Below are positions 1-10,259 of a DNA stretch of 64,000 bases, in pieces; the stretch's first letter is position 1; every line of letters starts with the position of its first letter. The stretch is from NCBI GenBank assembly GCA_963662175.1, contig OY759214.1, positions 9,734,001 through 9,798,000 on the forward strand. The letters are read 5' to 3'. The position numbers and the translations under genes were made by a program. The notes below the pieces were generated by a model. It was given only the letters and a program-made list of their open reading frames with translations. It made no database searches and was not told the DNA's origin. The stretch comes from Aradus depressus. Its lineage: Eukaryota; Arthropoda; Insecta; Hemiptera; Aradidae.

Positions 1-145
1 TTACTACAAACGACCCTTATACGTACAAACTAGCAAGTTGAGCCGGCTTTGCGCGGTGTAAACTTCGATTTTTAAAAATTAGTTACAACTTACATCCCCT
101 TCAGTTGTAAAAATCTCTTCATCTATTTTTATTGAGTGTTATATT

Positions 146-396
146 TACTTCCCCAACTTTATGAAGTATAGGGAAAATTATGTAATCGGTCAGAAATTCG
201 ATGCGGAGTTTTCAATGGAATTTCACGTTTTCCGACCTCCTGAATCCAAAAATGGGGGAAAAAAGTCTGTCTGTCTGTGAACATGATAACTTCCGATACA
301 ATGAAAGTATAATAAATGTTATCATGCATGTTCTACGAAACTATCACGTTTGCTTCAATCAAATCAGCCAAGTAAAAGAGATTTTAAAAGAGTGAA
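146..396 (+). repeat. Rep-A copy, 5' part
   Basis: It begins with the Rep-A 5' hairpin region (acttcccc ... gaagtatagggaa), followed by the conserved ttatgtaatcggtcagaaat and one internal module. The 3' half is missing. Confidence 0.7.
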
Positions 397-458
397 GTAG
401 ATCTATATGTGTGAATTTATTCGCGTCAGGCGACAAAATTACCAACAAAGTTATAAAT

Positions 459-656
459 ACTCTGAATAAATAACTTAGAACGAGTCAAAAAATTCCACTT
501 TATTTATATGAATAACACGTTCGTTAGAGCATTCTCAATGAGTCATAAGTCTGTATCCTGTACACTTGAGAATGCTCTAACCAGCGAAATAGTTTTGTGT
601 TATTCATATAGATAAAGTGGAATTTTTTGACTCGTTCTAAGTTTTTTATTCAGAGT
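459..656. mobile_element. Foldback/MITE-like palindromic element
   Basis: The two halves are near-perfect inverted copies: actctgaataaa at 459-470 pairs with tttattcagagt at 645-656. The arms continue through aacttagaacgagtc and gactcgttctaagtt to an inner pair around agagcattctca/tgagaatgctct. The similar words aaagttataaa lie just outside at about 447 and 690 and could be target-site remnants. No coding capacity is visible. Confidence 0.75.
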
Positions 657-1287
657 GAACTTCCACAAGATCTCTGGCGAAAACATCTCTAAAGTTATAA
701 ACACCCAAATCAACGAAGTCTGGCAATCCCATAGCACATACTAGCAGTGGTACCCTGCGTTGCTCGGCAAATACTAGCTGTGGTAACAAAATTGCACTAC
801 CATTACCAGCCGAGCGCTTTTCAAGTTTTCAATGCATTCCTACGGATCTAGCATGTCCCAAAAAAAACACTGACAACTCAAAACTATATTCGTTTTATGA
901 TAAAAATGTAGCCGTAGTACGATGAACTTTGTTGTATTTTTGTTAGCTGCGTTTATTCATACATTTTAAATAATTTTTATGTATCTATATTGTAAGATTG
1001 TTTCGTTTATTTTTACCATCGTATTAGGAAGAATAATATTCCCAACATAACAATAAATGGATACATAATATTGTCGTTATTTCGTTATTCACTAAATTAT
1101 CTTTTAAGAAGTATTAGTACATATCCTAAGCCCTAAAAAAACAAAAACAAAAAAATTAATCATTTGTTTAAATATTATCTAGAAAATAGTTAATCTGGAA
1201 GATGTGAACTTTAATTTGCTTCTCCTGCAACCTTCTTGTTTTTTTTGTTTCAACAGTTTTTTTTAGGATTATATAAACGTATATTGT
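657..1287. other. No recognisable feature
   Basis: This is AT-rich sequence with no credible open frame or repeat that I can name. Confidence 0.5.
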
Positions 1288-1296
1288 ATATAGGAA

Positions 1297-1337
<41 letters not shown>
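1288..1337. repeat. (TA)n microsatellite
   Basis: About 45 bp of nearly pure alternating TA. The open frames that cross it (runs of Ile-Tyr) are artefacts. Confidence 0.9.
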
Positions 1338-1340
<3 letters not shown>

Positions 1341-1768
1341 TTTTCTATTTTATTTTTTCCATGGGATTTACGTACTCTATTGCTGTCGGGAGAGATGTAT
1401 ACCATTAAAATGGTTGAGGTAATTTCATTTAAAAAAAAAATAGTAAAAATGTTTTCCTGGAAAGTCATTGAGGAATGCTTGCTAAGCTCTCTTTATAGAA
1501 TACCCCCGAATTTTATTTAGGTTAAGAGGGGGTGAATAGCTGTTATCTTGGTAGCCTTCGGGTGATCTGGAGATGGTGGTATCTGTGTTGGCAGCCAAGA
1601 GTAGACATCATCTTAGGGTCGTTATATGGGGCCTATCTCACCGCAAATCTGCTATCAAACACAATAATAACCCTACATCAACTGTCATAAAAGTAGAAGA
1701 ACTGAAATATAGGTAGCCGACCGGGGAAGAGGAGGGGAGACTGGATTATTACTTGTGAACTAAGCCAT
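1338..1768. other. No recognisable feature
   Basis: Unassigned sequence. The last 60 bp upstream of the minisatellite is open in the same frame as the repeat from a stop at 1703-1705, but contains no in-frame ATG. Confidence 0.4.
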
Positions 1769-2096
1769 GTGACTCCAGAGGATGTTGATGCGCTAGTGAC
1801 TCCAGAGAATGTTGATGCGCTAGTGACTCCAGAGGATGTTGATGTGCTAGTGACTCCAGAGGATGTTGATGCGCTAGTGACTCCAGAGGATGTTGATGCG
1901 CTAGTGACTCCAGAGGATGTTGATGCGCTAGTGACTCCAGAGGATGTTGATGCGCTAGTGACTCCAGAGGATGTTGATGCGCTAGTGACTCCAGACGATG
2001 TTGATATGCTAGTGACTCCAGAGGATGTTGATGTGCTAGTGACTCCAGAGGATGTTGATGTGCTAGTGACTCCAGAGGATGTTGTTAGTTATTGCG
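1769..2096 (+). repeat. 27-bp minisatellite, about 12 units
   Basis: The unit gtgactccagaggatgttga plus tgcgcta is repeated about 12 times with few substitutions (gcg/gtg, gag/gac). Because 27 is divisible by 3 the array is open and reads as repeated VTPEDVDAL. The frame has no upstream ATG: the ATG at 1767 is out of frame and is followed at once by TGA. I therefore call it a minisatellite rather than a gene. A terminal exon of a spliced gene cannot be excluded. Confidence 0.9.
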
Positions 2097-2105
2097 ACTC
2101 ATGCC

Positions 2106-3056
2106 CGGTGAAGTAAATGATAATTATGTTAATCTTAAGTGTTAAGGTTTTAAAGGTTTTAAGTGTTAAACTTAAATAAATGATAAATAAATAAAAATAT
2201 AAATAATAATTATTATAATTGAATTAATAATAATTAAATGAACAAAAAAATAATAATAAATAATAATATTAATAATAAACAATAAGAATTACCACATTTA
2301 TGGTAGAAATTTGATCTCTTTTCTTTTACTAAATTTTGATTTCTACAGAAGTTTTTCGAAAAGGGCCCTAAAAAAGTATCAAAAGTTCAAGACGTGCAAT
2401 TTTGAAGAAAGTGCACGTATATTTAAAAAAAATTCAATTAACCAACTTTTCATTTGGATTTCTAAAGAGATGTAATTTTTTATAATTTTAAATAATATTA
2501 AATCTAATCCAAAGGTTTTCAAATAATTTTACTGGGCCAGCAGGGAAAATGAATAGAATAGAAATTACTAGAACAATATTGGGTTTATTTTTTAAATCAT
2601 CTACATTATAAAATTATAAAACTAATCATTGAAACAAACAAAAATCGAAAAAAAAAAATCTTAAAAACTAAATTCTTAACACTAATTCAATTTTTTGTTT
2701 TATATTTTGGGCCATTCTCTAAAATTAAGTTATATATTTCTGGGCATATATCCTGTACATATAAATAAATAAAAGTACCTTCTTTTTGGATCGACTTCAC
2801 CGTCAATTCACTTCTATTTAGTTCATTACAACATAAGCCTAAAACACCACTCCACATTTCCACTGAGACCGTCGCCATTCAACCTCAGGCCTCCACTCTC
2901 TCTACACACACTAATAAAACAGCTGATGGCCGTGTTTTGTTTTTTCTGGCATTTGTTTTAAAAGAAATGTTTTTTTTTATATATAAAAATAAATAAAATT
3001 AATTGTTTAATGTATATAATTTAATGTTTCAATGTGTATTATTTTTATACATCACA
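2106..3056 (+). repeat. Rep-B interspersed repeat, copy 1
   Basis: A repeat of about 0.95 kb that is also found at 11390-12017, and inverted at 14543-15465 and 59154-59490. All four copies share a sharp end, here reading atacatcaca (inverted: TGTGATGTAT). They also share an AACAGCTGAT box close to that end. A short minus-strand frame (2687-2878) is partly conserved between copies, for example the stretch read as LNRSELTVK, so it may be an exon or UTR carried by the element. I do not recognise the family. Confidence 0.7.
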
Positions 3057-3340
3057 CCGGGCTTAACTATGAGATCATATCGTCTACTACGAGCGCTCTT
3101 TCCTCGTTCTGGTGGACATGAGCCCGACTCCACTGAAGGAATCTTAAATTTTGCCTACTCAGGTATATTCACCTAGGGTAGGGATATTTAACGAGCACCT
3201 GACATCGTACAGCTCGGGATCATGGCTTAACGTCCCATCCGAAGAACGGCCTGCTCTTAGGTTTTTACATCCCTTTCGAAGCCGCGATCTTGAGCACAGT
3301 AGACAAGTAGGTAGCCCTGTGCTAGTGGCTCTTCAGACTA
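3057..3340 (-). mobile_element. SINE-1 copy, diverged
   Basis: Read on the minus strand it contains the SINE-1 body (the cggatgggacgttaag-like segment, gagcctgtacgatgtc and gtagagtcgggctcatg). The tRNA-like head is degraded. Confidence 0.75.
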
Positions 3341-3645
3341 GAGGACAAGACACCTGATTGGGGCGACTATGACAAGAGAGGCTACAACTAGACAAGGGTC
3401 CCTGTGGAGCTGGGACAGGCCACTCAGAGCCACCTCATGTCCCCTCCTCCATTCATGTCACCTCATCTCTCCAGCCACCGCACTGACTGCACCTGACATC
3501 ACCTCTTCAACGGACCACTCTTTCAATAGACAGACAGTCCAGACTCCTCTCTTATACAACAGACGTAGGACATTACAATCCTGATCCCGGCCGACTAGCC
3601 TCAACCAGAAAAACTACTATTGTAATAGTTTGAAAAATCCCACAT
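3341..3645. other. Unassigned GC-richer stretch
   Basis: This 300-bp stretch is richer in GC than its surroundings and has an open frame at 3369-3584. The frame matches no family I recognise. Confidence 0.3.
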
Positions 3646-3773
3646 CGAGTTATAAACGGAATTTCACGTTTCAAGATCCCCTGACCATGATGTCTGTCTT
3701 TAAGTGCGTGAATGTGATTGGAACTTTAACTCAAAAACGATGGTAGCAATGACATTGAAATTTGAAGATGTCA

Positions 3774-4015
3774 CATATCGTGGAAAGCCAATACCGTCTA
3801 TCTGTATTTTCATTGGTATTTTCACACAAAGATAGAAGGTATTTTTACAATATATAAACAAGTTTGGAAAGTTGGTATTGGAAGGCAACAGTTTTACAAC
3901 CTTCCACCAAACTCAATGTTGCCACATTTTTAGAGAAGGTAAAAAAAAATTCCCTTTCAATAATGAAAAAAAAAAAAAAGGCAGATAGACGGTATTGGCT
4001 TTCCACCATCGATAT
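3774..4015. mobile_element. Foldback element, 25-bp arms
   Basis: gtggaaagccaataccgtct plus atctg near 3779 is exactly inverted near 3982-4006. Partial complementarity continues inwards through A-rich and T-rich stretches. It is non-coding. Confidence 0.6.
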
Positions 4016-4030
4016 GCTACTCGTAACTCA

Positions 4031-4154
4031 GATGTCATTAGATTTTGGCCGAAGCCAGAAGAAAATTGACATTTCACTTCGTTTTCTAAGTAGATGTCAT
4101 TAGATTTTGGCCGAAACCAGAAGAAAATTGACATTTCACTTAGTTTTCTAAGTA
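4031..4154. repeat. Tandem duplication, 62-bp unit, 2 copies
   Basis: gatgtcattagattttggcc begins at 4031 and again at 4093. The two units differ at only a few bases. Confidence 0.9.
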
Positions 4155-4189
4155 CATTTTAAAGATTCTGCTTATTTGCACAATCAAAA

Positions 4190-4415
4190 ATATTTTCGAA
4201 TAAAAGTCATAGAGAAAACTGAAAGCCACATGTTATATTCAATACTTTTTGGAGATACATGCCGAAAACCGTCCTAAAATGTCGTCTTCATGGATTTCAG
4301 AGACGTTTGTTCGATTTACACGAAAACGGTTAGTCAAATCGAAAAATTGGTTCTTACCAAAAATGTTTCTTATTAAATTTCCAACATCGATATGACCTCA
4401 TATTTGAGATAGGAC
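4190..4415 (-). repeat. Rep-C fragment
   Basis: On the minus strand it matches the Rep-C core: tcctatctcaaat, ataggactaaccat-like words, and the ggacggttttcggcatgtat segment. Confidence 0.65.
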
Positions 4416-4540
4416 GAATACGACCAATTTAATAGCACCCCAAAGAAAGTACAATATTTTTTCTAAGAAAATATTTCCAAGTAACGTTTAAATTGTAACG
4501 TACAGCAACAAATTTTAAAATATATTTTTATTATTGGTAG

Positions 4541-4738
4541 GTCCCGAGCCTGTACGATGTCAGGTACTCGTTAAAGACCCCTCCCTAGGTGAATAAAAAA
4601 TTTAGGGTAGACAAAATTTAAGACTCCCACAGTAGAGTCGGGCTCATGTCCACCAGAGTGACGAAAGAGCGCATTGGTAGTACGCGATATGACCTCCCAG
4701 TTAAAGCCCGGGCTTTAGTCATAAAACCTAACCTAACA
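4541..4738 (+). mobile_element. SINE-1 copy, 5'-truncated
   Basis: The body runs from cccgagcctgtacgatgtca to the tail, which reads cataaaacctaacctaac. The tRNA-like head is missing. The tail is a short (CCTAA) repeat. Confidence 0.85.
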
Positions 4739-5267
4739 TAACATTAGAAATAATAATATTAGTAAAATTTTTAATTATGATAAATATTTTTTATATTCTT
4801 CTAGAAGTGTCTTCTTCAGGACGCTATTTCGGAACGTTTCTCTCTCAACAGTCGATTTTCGAGAAGCTACCTAAACAGTACTTCCATGTAACATATATGT
4901 CTGTCTATTATCATTCAGTAAAAATTGTTAGCTAGCTTCAGATATATAGATCCCTCTGAATCTTATATGTATTAACAACGCCCATATATTTACAGTCTGC
5001 TGGTTACTTCCAGTCTCTCGGACAACTAATGATCGTTACAATATTTACAGAAGATGCATCCATCTCCATGAGATCATTTTTCGCTTTCACTTAATTAAAA
5101 TATTTCTTTTACTGAAAATTTCTCATAGGATAAGATCTCTTCCGGATATGTTACAGTCCACTGTAGAAGTGGTTCTGGATAGCGTGTGAAAGGTGAACTC
5201 ATCTAAGTCGTACTACTTATCAACACAACTCATTTTTAGTAAAAGGAAAATATACCAATTTATTATT
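4739..5267. other. No recognisable feature
   Basis: AT-rich sequence with no credible frame or family match. Confidence 0.4.
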
Positions 5268-5545
5268 TCCCCAATTAAATTGTGTATATGGGAAGTCCAT
5301 CGGCCAGGAATTTGATGTTATTTTCATCGGAGTTTCTTCATGTTTTCCGACCCCCTGATTCCAGAAGTGAAATAAAATTGTCTATGAAGACGATAAGTTC
5401 CGATAGAATGAATGTATCGACACAACATTTTATATGTGTATTCAGAACCCCGTAAGGACGACATCTATTGATTTTCAGCCAAATCGGTCAAATAGAAGAG
5501 AGAGATTAGAGGAGGGATCAACTCAAAAACCCCAATATCTAACGA
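5268..5545 (+). repeat. Rep-A copy, 5' two modules
   Basis: Contains tttccgaccccctgattcc, atgaatgtatcgacac and the cgtaaggacgaca/ttttcagccaaatcggtc module. The 3' half is lost. Confidence 0.75.
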
Positions 5546-5805
5546 AATAATGTACATATGGTTTAATTATTAGTAGATTTTTTATTAAAAAGGATTTTTT
5601 TAAATATATGTCATATGCCCATTACAGGACCTTCTTATACTTTTGGACAGATCATTCTCCCTCCACCTCTCAAATTCATTTAAGGTATAAGAATTACGCT
5701 GAGCAATGAAACAAAGATAACTGATGATGCCAACACCTAAATTTCATATATCCAGTTATGCCAGTGGGAAATGGACTTAAGAAGAGGGAGAGGGTGGGAG
5801 AGTGA

Positions 5806-5862
5806 TCGGTACAAAAGTGGTTGGTATAAGAAAGTCCTGTAATGGCCACATCACATATTTTA
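5806..5862 (-). repeat. Rep-C terminal fragment
   Basis: ggtataagaaagtcctgtaa plus tggccacatcacatat matches the Rep-C head seen inverted at 28345 and 43868. Confidence 0.55.
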
Positions 5863-5866
5863 CTGG

Positions 5867-6017
5867 GGGCGCCGGTAGCTCAGAAGTTACCTCTGAGCGG
5901 TACGGAACCCGGCCTGTACGATGTAGGGTACTCGTAAGATCCAGGGAAGGCATTCGGACCTCAGAAGATACGGCCCATTTCCACCAAAGCGACGAAAGAG
6001 TGCACTGATAGGGCATG
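5867..6017 (+). mobile_element. SINE-1 copy, internally deleted
   Basis: The head ggcgccggtagctcag is joined to body and tail pieces (cctgtacgatgtagggtac, cgacgaaagagtgc, gggcatgagtcat). Its 3' end abuts the Helitron. Confidence 0.8.
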
Positions 6018-6027
6018 AGTCATATTA

Positions 6028-6423
6028 TCATATATATAAAGCTGAAAATGTCTGTGCGTTGTACCGCTATAACTCACGAACGGCTTGATGGATTTGATTA
6101 ATTTTTTTTTTCAATTTGTTTGTCATTGTCTGTGGAAGGTTATAGGCGTATTAGTACCTCAATATCTGGTCCATCCCAGCATCCACCCACGCAATCTTTG
6201 TAACTCAAAAACCACTGCAACGATTAATGTGAAATCTTTTTGAATAAATTAGTTTTAGCTCCAAAGGTAGCGTTACTACAGTTGAAGGACTATAAGCCTT
6301 ATTCCGTATGAATAATTGAAAATTATAACATCATGAATGTACTGTCGAGGAACTGAATAGCCTTATAGGAGATATTGGGAGAAAAGTCAAAGTTCTCAGG
6401 GCAACGCCGGGTATTACTGCTAG
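6028..6423 (+). mobile_element. Non-autonomous Helitron
   Basis: It starts with TC preceded by A and ends with CTAG followed by T, which fits Helitron insertion between A and T. The 3' end reads gggcaacgccgggtattact then gctag, a GC-rich word typical of Helitron 3' hairpins in many invertebrates, with a partly decayed 5' arm. The 5' end tcatatatataaagctgaaa and the word ctcacgaacggcttgatgga also look Helitron-like. No Rep or helicase is encoded. Confidence 0.75.
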
Positions 6424-6439
6424 TTATTAATAAAGTAGT

Positions 6440-6530
6440 GAATAACAAGTATATATATATATTTTTCTGTGTAGACAGCCTGATGATGAGGAAAATCTCT
6501 AAAGCCGGCTATCATAATATAATATAATGT
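6440..6530 (+). mobile_element. Penelope-like terminal fragment with hammerhead-like core
   Basis: cctgatgatgaggaaaatct then ctaaagccggctatc is homologous to the segment at 58148-58185. CTGATGA followed by a short GAG/CTC hairpin and AAA is the layout of the hammerhead core found in Penelope-like element ends, but the GAAA box is mutated to TAAA here. Confidence 0.4.
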
Positions 6531-7186
6531 GTGAGAGATAAGACTACCTAGGTTTAGTTTGGGGCAGGGAACCCCAATAAAAAAAACAATTTATAAAGGT
6601 TATAATTAAACGAGTTGACCCAGATAGAAACTTTGAGCCTTGATTTGTAAACCAACTCGAAAACAGAAGTGGAAGTTTATCTGGCAGCAAATGTCCTGAG
6701 TTGAGTGGAGACATCTGGTGGACTCTAATATAACTGTCAAAGGAACTACAATTATCAAAAGTTTCCAGTGAGTTCTAAAACAGTGTTGAAGGGAAACTGC
6801 CGCATGGACCACATCTCTATTCTGATTTTACATTACATGTACTAAGTACTCAAACTAAACGAACAAAAACCAATCAAAACTTCACAAGTGACACTTACAA
6901 TGGGTTACCGTTATGGAACTTTGTCAGCGCTAACCTTCTTTCAGGCCTTGTTTTACATTCTAGTGGATTGTGGTTTAATGCCCTTACCTGCTATCAAGTG
7001 TCCTCACAAACTACACTTAAACAAGTGTTTTTAAACTCCAATTAGCAATTTTTTTTGTTTGACTACTTTCATGGGTAATATCCAGCCTATAAAAAGTCCT
7101 TACACGCACAAGATGGGTAAAGTTAGCAGATTTCCTTGGTCGCTAATCACGTTTTTTTTTTACTTCTCCAAATGTACGAAGTATAG
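6531..7186. other. No recognisable feature
   Basis: Mixed-composition sequence. The 68-aa minus frame at 6606-6812 is not recognisable. Confidence 0.4.
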
Positions 7187-7274
7187 AGGGCGCCGGTAGC
7201 TAATAGATCTACTGAGCACTAGATCGCGGGTTCGAAACCCAGTCGAGGCTCTTAGGTTTTTATCTGGGAAGTAA
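7187..7274 (+). mobile_element. SINE-1 tRNA-like head fragment
   Basis: gagggcgccggtagct plus gatcgcgggttcgaaaccca gives the A-box-like and B-box elements and the start of the body. The rest is missing. Confidence 0.75.
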
Positions 7275-8024
7275 CGTTGTCGACTTATTGATAGTACTAT
7301 CGATTAATCGGTAGTATTGGTTATCAAATATAATCGATAGTTATTTGAAATAGTGATTTATAATTAGCGATCTTGCACTTTCCAATTTCGCCCCTACATT
7401 CTCTATATTTTATCATAAGTTTAATGAATTTTCGTAAACATTGATAGAACTCAAGTAAAGTTTAATATTATTAGAACGTTGGCATTGTCGTGACTGATCT
7501 AAATGTTTGAGTGGATCGTTTCCGTCGTCTTCAGTAGTATTAAAATAAATTACCGGATGTTTTCGTTTGAGGCGATTCTTGACATTTGACGTGTTGAAGT
7601 TCGGTATTCCTTTTTGCATTCTCTACATCGCGCCAACTTCATAGGCCCAACATCTCTATCGAAATACTCCCACACATCCGAATGATTTTTCCGTTTCACA
7701 CCGCTCATGCCTCACACTAGTGAGGCATTAAAAAGAAAACGCAGCAAAATCGAACTAAGAATAATACAAAACAAAATCCACTTAGGAAACAAAGTTGGTT
7801 AAATGAACTGATAATACTGATTAGGACGAAACCTCTTTTCTCGGTTACTGACAGAATAGCCAACCGTACGGAAACCGAACTCTTTTCTCGATAGCGGCGA
7901 TAGCTTTTCTAGTTCGAAATTAATGTTTCGTAATTTCGATGGTAATATCGATTAATCAATAGTTTTGCCACGAAATGTCGATACTATCGGTTTGTCCGAT
8001 TATCGATAGTTTGACACCACTACT
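7275..8024 (-). pseudogene. hAT-like transposon relic with BED zinc finger
   Basis: On the minus strand, from about 7710 to 7560, the sequence encodes a BED-type zinc finger. It has an aromatic start (VWEYF), a C-x2-C pair (CRECKK) and then, after a frameshift near 7613, a TSNVKNRLKRKHP tail. BED fingers lie at the N-terminus of hAT transposases and bind the element ends. Both flanks (7275-7340 and 7915-8015) are full of ATCGATAG-type words resembling hAT subterminal repeats. The right end reads tttgacaccactactg. The catalytic domain is missing and the frame is broken. Confidence 0.6.
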
Positions 8025-8029
8025 GGGAG

Positions 8030-8105
8030 GTAAGAACCTTGGCGTGCTTAGGTAACTAAACATGAGTAGGCAACATTTAGGACTCCCACGGTACAGCTAA
8101 GAGGG
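8030..8105 (+). mobile_element. SINE-1 fragment, degenerate
   Basis: gggaggtaa, cgtgctta and caacatttaggactcccac are collinear with the SINE-1 body, but heavily deleted. Confidence 0.4.
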
Positions 8106-8163
8106 AAGGGATAAGAGCATTGGATACTTAGGCCCCTAGGTGTACACACCAGCCCTCCCAATA

Positions 8164-8402
8164 TATACGAAGTATAGGGGAAGTTCTGTAATCGGTCAAA
8201 GGTTAGATGGAATTTCATGTTTTCCGACCTTTGATTCCTGCAGTCTGTGTCTGTGAACCCGATAACTCCCGATAGTATCAATGTAGAGAAAGGACCTTTT
8301 ATGTGGGTATCCAAAACCCTGTAAGGACGGCACCTATTAATGTTTCACGAAATCAGTTGCAGAGAAAGAGGGGGGGGGGGGGATCAGAGGAAGAGGCCCC
8401 CA
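8164..8402 (+). repeat. Rep-A copy, 5' part with G-tract
   Basis: tacgaagtataggggaagtt is the intact 5' hairpin, followed by the first module. A pure G-run of about 13 (about 8369-8382) occupies the place where other copies read agagggggatcag. Confidence 0.8.
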
Positions 8403-8454
8403 CAAAATTTAAGGATTCAGCCCTTATTATGGGAGGGGGAAAATGTACCTTTCA

Positions 8455-8750
8455 GTTTTCTCTACAACTTTAATTTGCAAAGATTTTTGATTAGGTCATA
8501 AATATAGGCGGTGTTTTGTACAATATAGGTACTTAGGCCCCGAAGTAAAGTTGACTCAATTTTCGATTTAGATCAAAATCTAATCAGAAATACGTTAACA
8601 CATGTCACAAGCTTCAATTCAAATTTCAAGTTAGTGCGTTTGAAAAGTTTCAATCGCATAGACACCATTAAGAAAATGATCAAAACGTGTTTATCCTGAA
8701 GGACGTGAACCTTGAAACGTAAGAAATATATAGAAAGGTATAAGAAAGTA
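8455..8750 (+). repeat. Rep-C copy, 3' half
   Basis: Contains tctacaactttaatttg, tttttgattaggtcataaa, the gaccttgaaacg-like segment and the terminal ggtataagaaagta. Confidence 0.7.
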
Positions 8751-8757
8751 AAAATGG

Positions 8758-9035
8758 AAAAATAAATAAAAGGAGAAAAAACAAATAGTGAAATAAAAAA
8801 TAAAAAACAATGCAGAGATAATACAAGTAAAGATGAATAGCGGGGAAGTGCGGAGGAAGAGGATTCATTATCGAAGAGGAAAAGTGAGGATTTGAAGGAA
8901 ACCACGGAAGAAGAGAGGCGGATTGGGGGAGGCAGGGAGTGGCAGCTGGAGGAGGCTTGGACAAGGAACGGAACGGATGAAGAGATCCGAAGAAGGGGAT
9001 ATGGTGTGTCTTTGGCGGACGGAGGACTTGAATTG
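8758..9035 (-). pseudogene. LINE 3'-end relic
   Basis: On the minus strand a frame reads QSASLLPWFPSNPHFSSS. It is clearly related to the plus-strand reading QSVTLLPWLPSDPHYSNS at 59503. It is followed by a pyrimidine-rich 3' UTR-like tail. It is probably the C-terminus and 3' UTR of a non-LTR retrotransposon, 5'-truncated. The family assignment is inferred from the partner copy and its tail. Confidence 0.55.
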
Positions 9036-9590
9036 AAATATTATTATTTATTTTATTTTTTTGAGGGCTGAAGGTATTATTGCGGCCAGAGTAGGCCAAT
9101 TTTGTGTCCTGTGTACTCTCCCCACAACAGCCCTGTATCTTCAATGAAGTCTAGGATTATGCTGCAGGTTGCCTCCATAAAACTGCCTTTGTCCCATTAT
9201 AGCAGACCCGAATCAGTAAAACCTCTTGCTTTCTAGAGTTTTACACTGGCTTAGAACATGAACAGGAGTTTTAAGTTAATTTACCTCGCCACATTTACTA
9301 CACAGAGGGCTTCTAGCGATGCCCATATTGTGTAGGTGTTTGTCCATACGACAGTGTCCTGTGATCAGCCCTGACATAATTCTTAGGTTTATACTGCTCG
9401 CAGGTTACCCTCCGGAATGTCGAAAGATACCTGTTACAAGATATATCAAGTAGCACTAACAGTGGTTCCAGATATCTGTACCTTTTCTCCAAAGTAGCAG
9501 GGTGTGTCCCAGACAGATGTCTCCATCTTCCACTTTAGTCCAGCCATTATTTCTGATAGAACACTAGACTAGAACACACAACTCACATCC
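9036..9590 (-). pseudogene. LINE ORF2 C-terminal relic
   Basis: On the minus strand, about 9370-9230, the reading MSGLITGHCRMDKHLHNMGI is followed by SPLCSKCGEVN, a stop, then LKTPVHVLSQC. The TGHC...HLH...C-x2-C...H-x4-C pattern is typical of the C-terminal region of non-LTR retrotransposon polyproteins with an RNase H-type end. The in-frame stop and the lack of RT show it is a 5'-truncated relic. An A-rich tail (T-rich at 9036-9060 on the plus strand) fits the 3' end. Confidence 0.7.
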
Positions 9591-9719
9591 TGATAGCTTG
9601 TTTACTATTTCAAGCCTACTTAGTAGTGAGATTTCAAAATGTCCTCTTTACAGACGCACTCAGAAACTAATCGATAAGCGACCACTCCGAAATGTCACTT
9701 TCAATATTTTGACTTTCTC

Positions 9720-10125
9720 AGCTATATGGAGTTATGAAATCGGTCAAAAATTCCATGCTAAGTTTTCAAAGAAATTAAAATTTTCCGACCAGTAGATTCC
9801 AAATATGAGAAAAAAAAAAAAGTGTGTCTGTGAACCCGATAACTCCCAATAGAATGAATGTAGGTATCGGTCGCTGGTTTTGGGGGAGGAGGGAGGGTGC
9901 GAAAAGTAATTTGATTGAATTACATTGCCGGTGATTCTCCGACGATTACTTTTTTTCTTTATTAAACCCACAACTTGGAACCCGATAACTCCCAATAGAA
10001 TGAATGTAGGTATCGGTCGCTGGTTTTGGGGGAGGAGGAAGGGTGCGAAAAGTAATTTGATTGAATTACATTGCCGGTGATTCTCCGACGATTACTTTTT
10101 TTCTTTATTAAACCCACAACTTAAT
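9720..10125 (+). repeat. Rep-A copy containing a 146-bp tandem duplication
   Basis: A 5' segment (gttatgaaatcggtcaaaaa) is followed by gaacccgataactcccaata through ttattaaacccacaactt at 9832-9977. That block is repeated almost exactly at 9978-10123, including the terminal hairpin ccggtgattctccg. Only one or two differences are visible, so the duplication is recent. Confidence 0.85.
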
Positions 10126-10259
10126 AGAGAAGCTAATTTACTTAAAATAAAATCGGCTAACATATTTTCGAACAAAAATATATTTTCTTTTCTTTATTTT
10201 TTCCCCCAGGCCAGACAGACGAACGTGATGCATCTGTTATTAGTAGCGCTCGGATTCCC

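Noticed and set aside
8164..8190. Resemblance of the Rep-A 5' hairpin (acttcgtata) to a loxP half-site
   Set aside because: Only one arm-like word matches, there is no second arm at the right spacing and no recombinase. It is a chance similarity in an AT-rich palindrome.
8680..9144. 154-aa minus-strand frame as a host membrane protein
   Set aside because: Its N-terminal half is a LINE C-terminal relic shared with 59503. The Phe/Leu-rich remainder is T-rich 3' UTR sequence.
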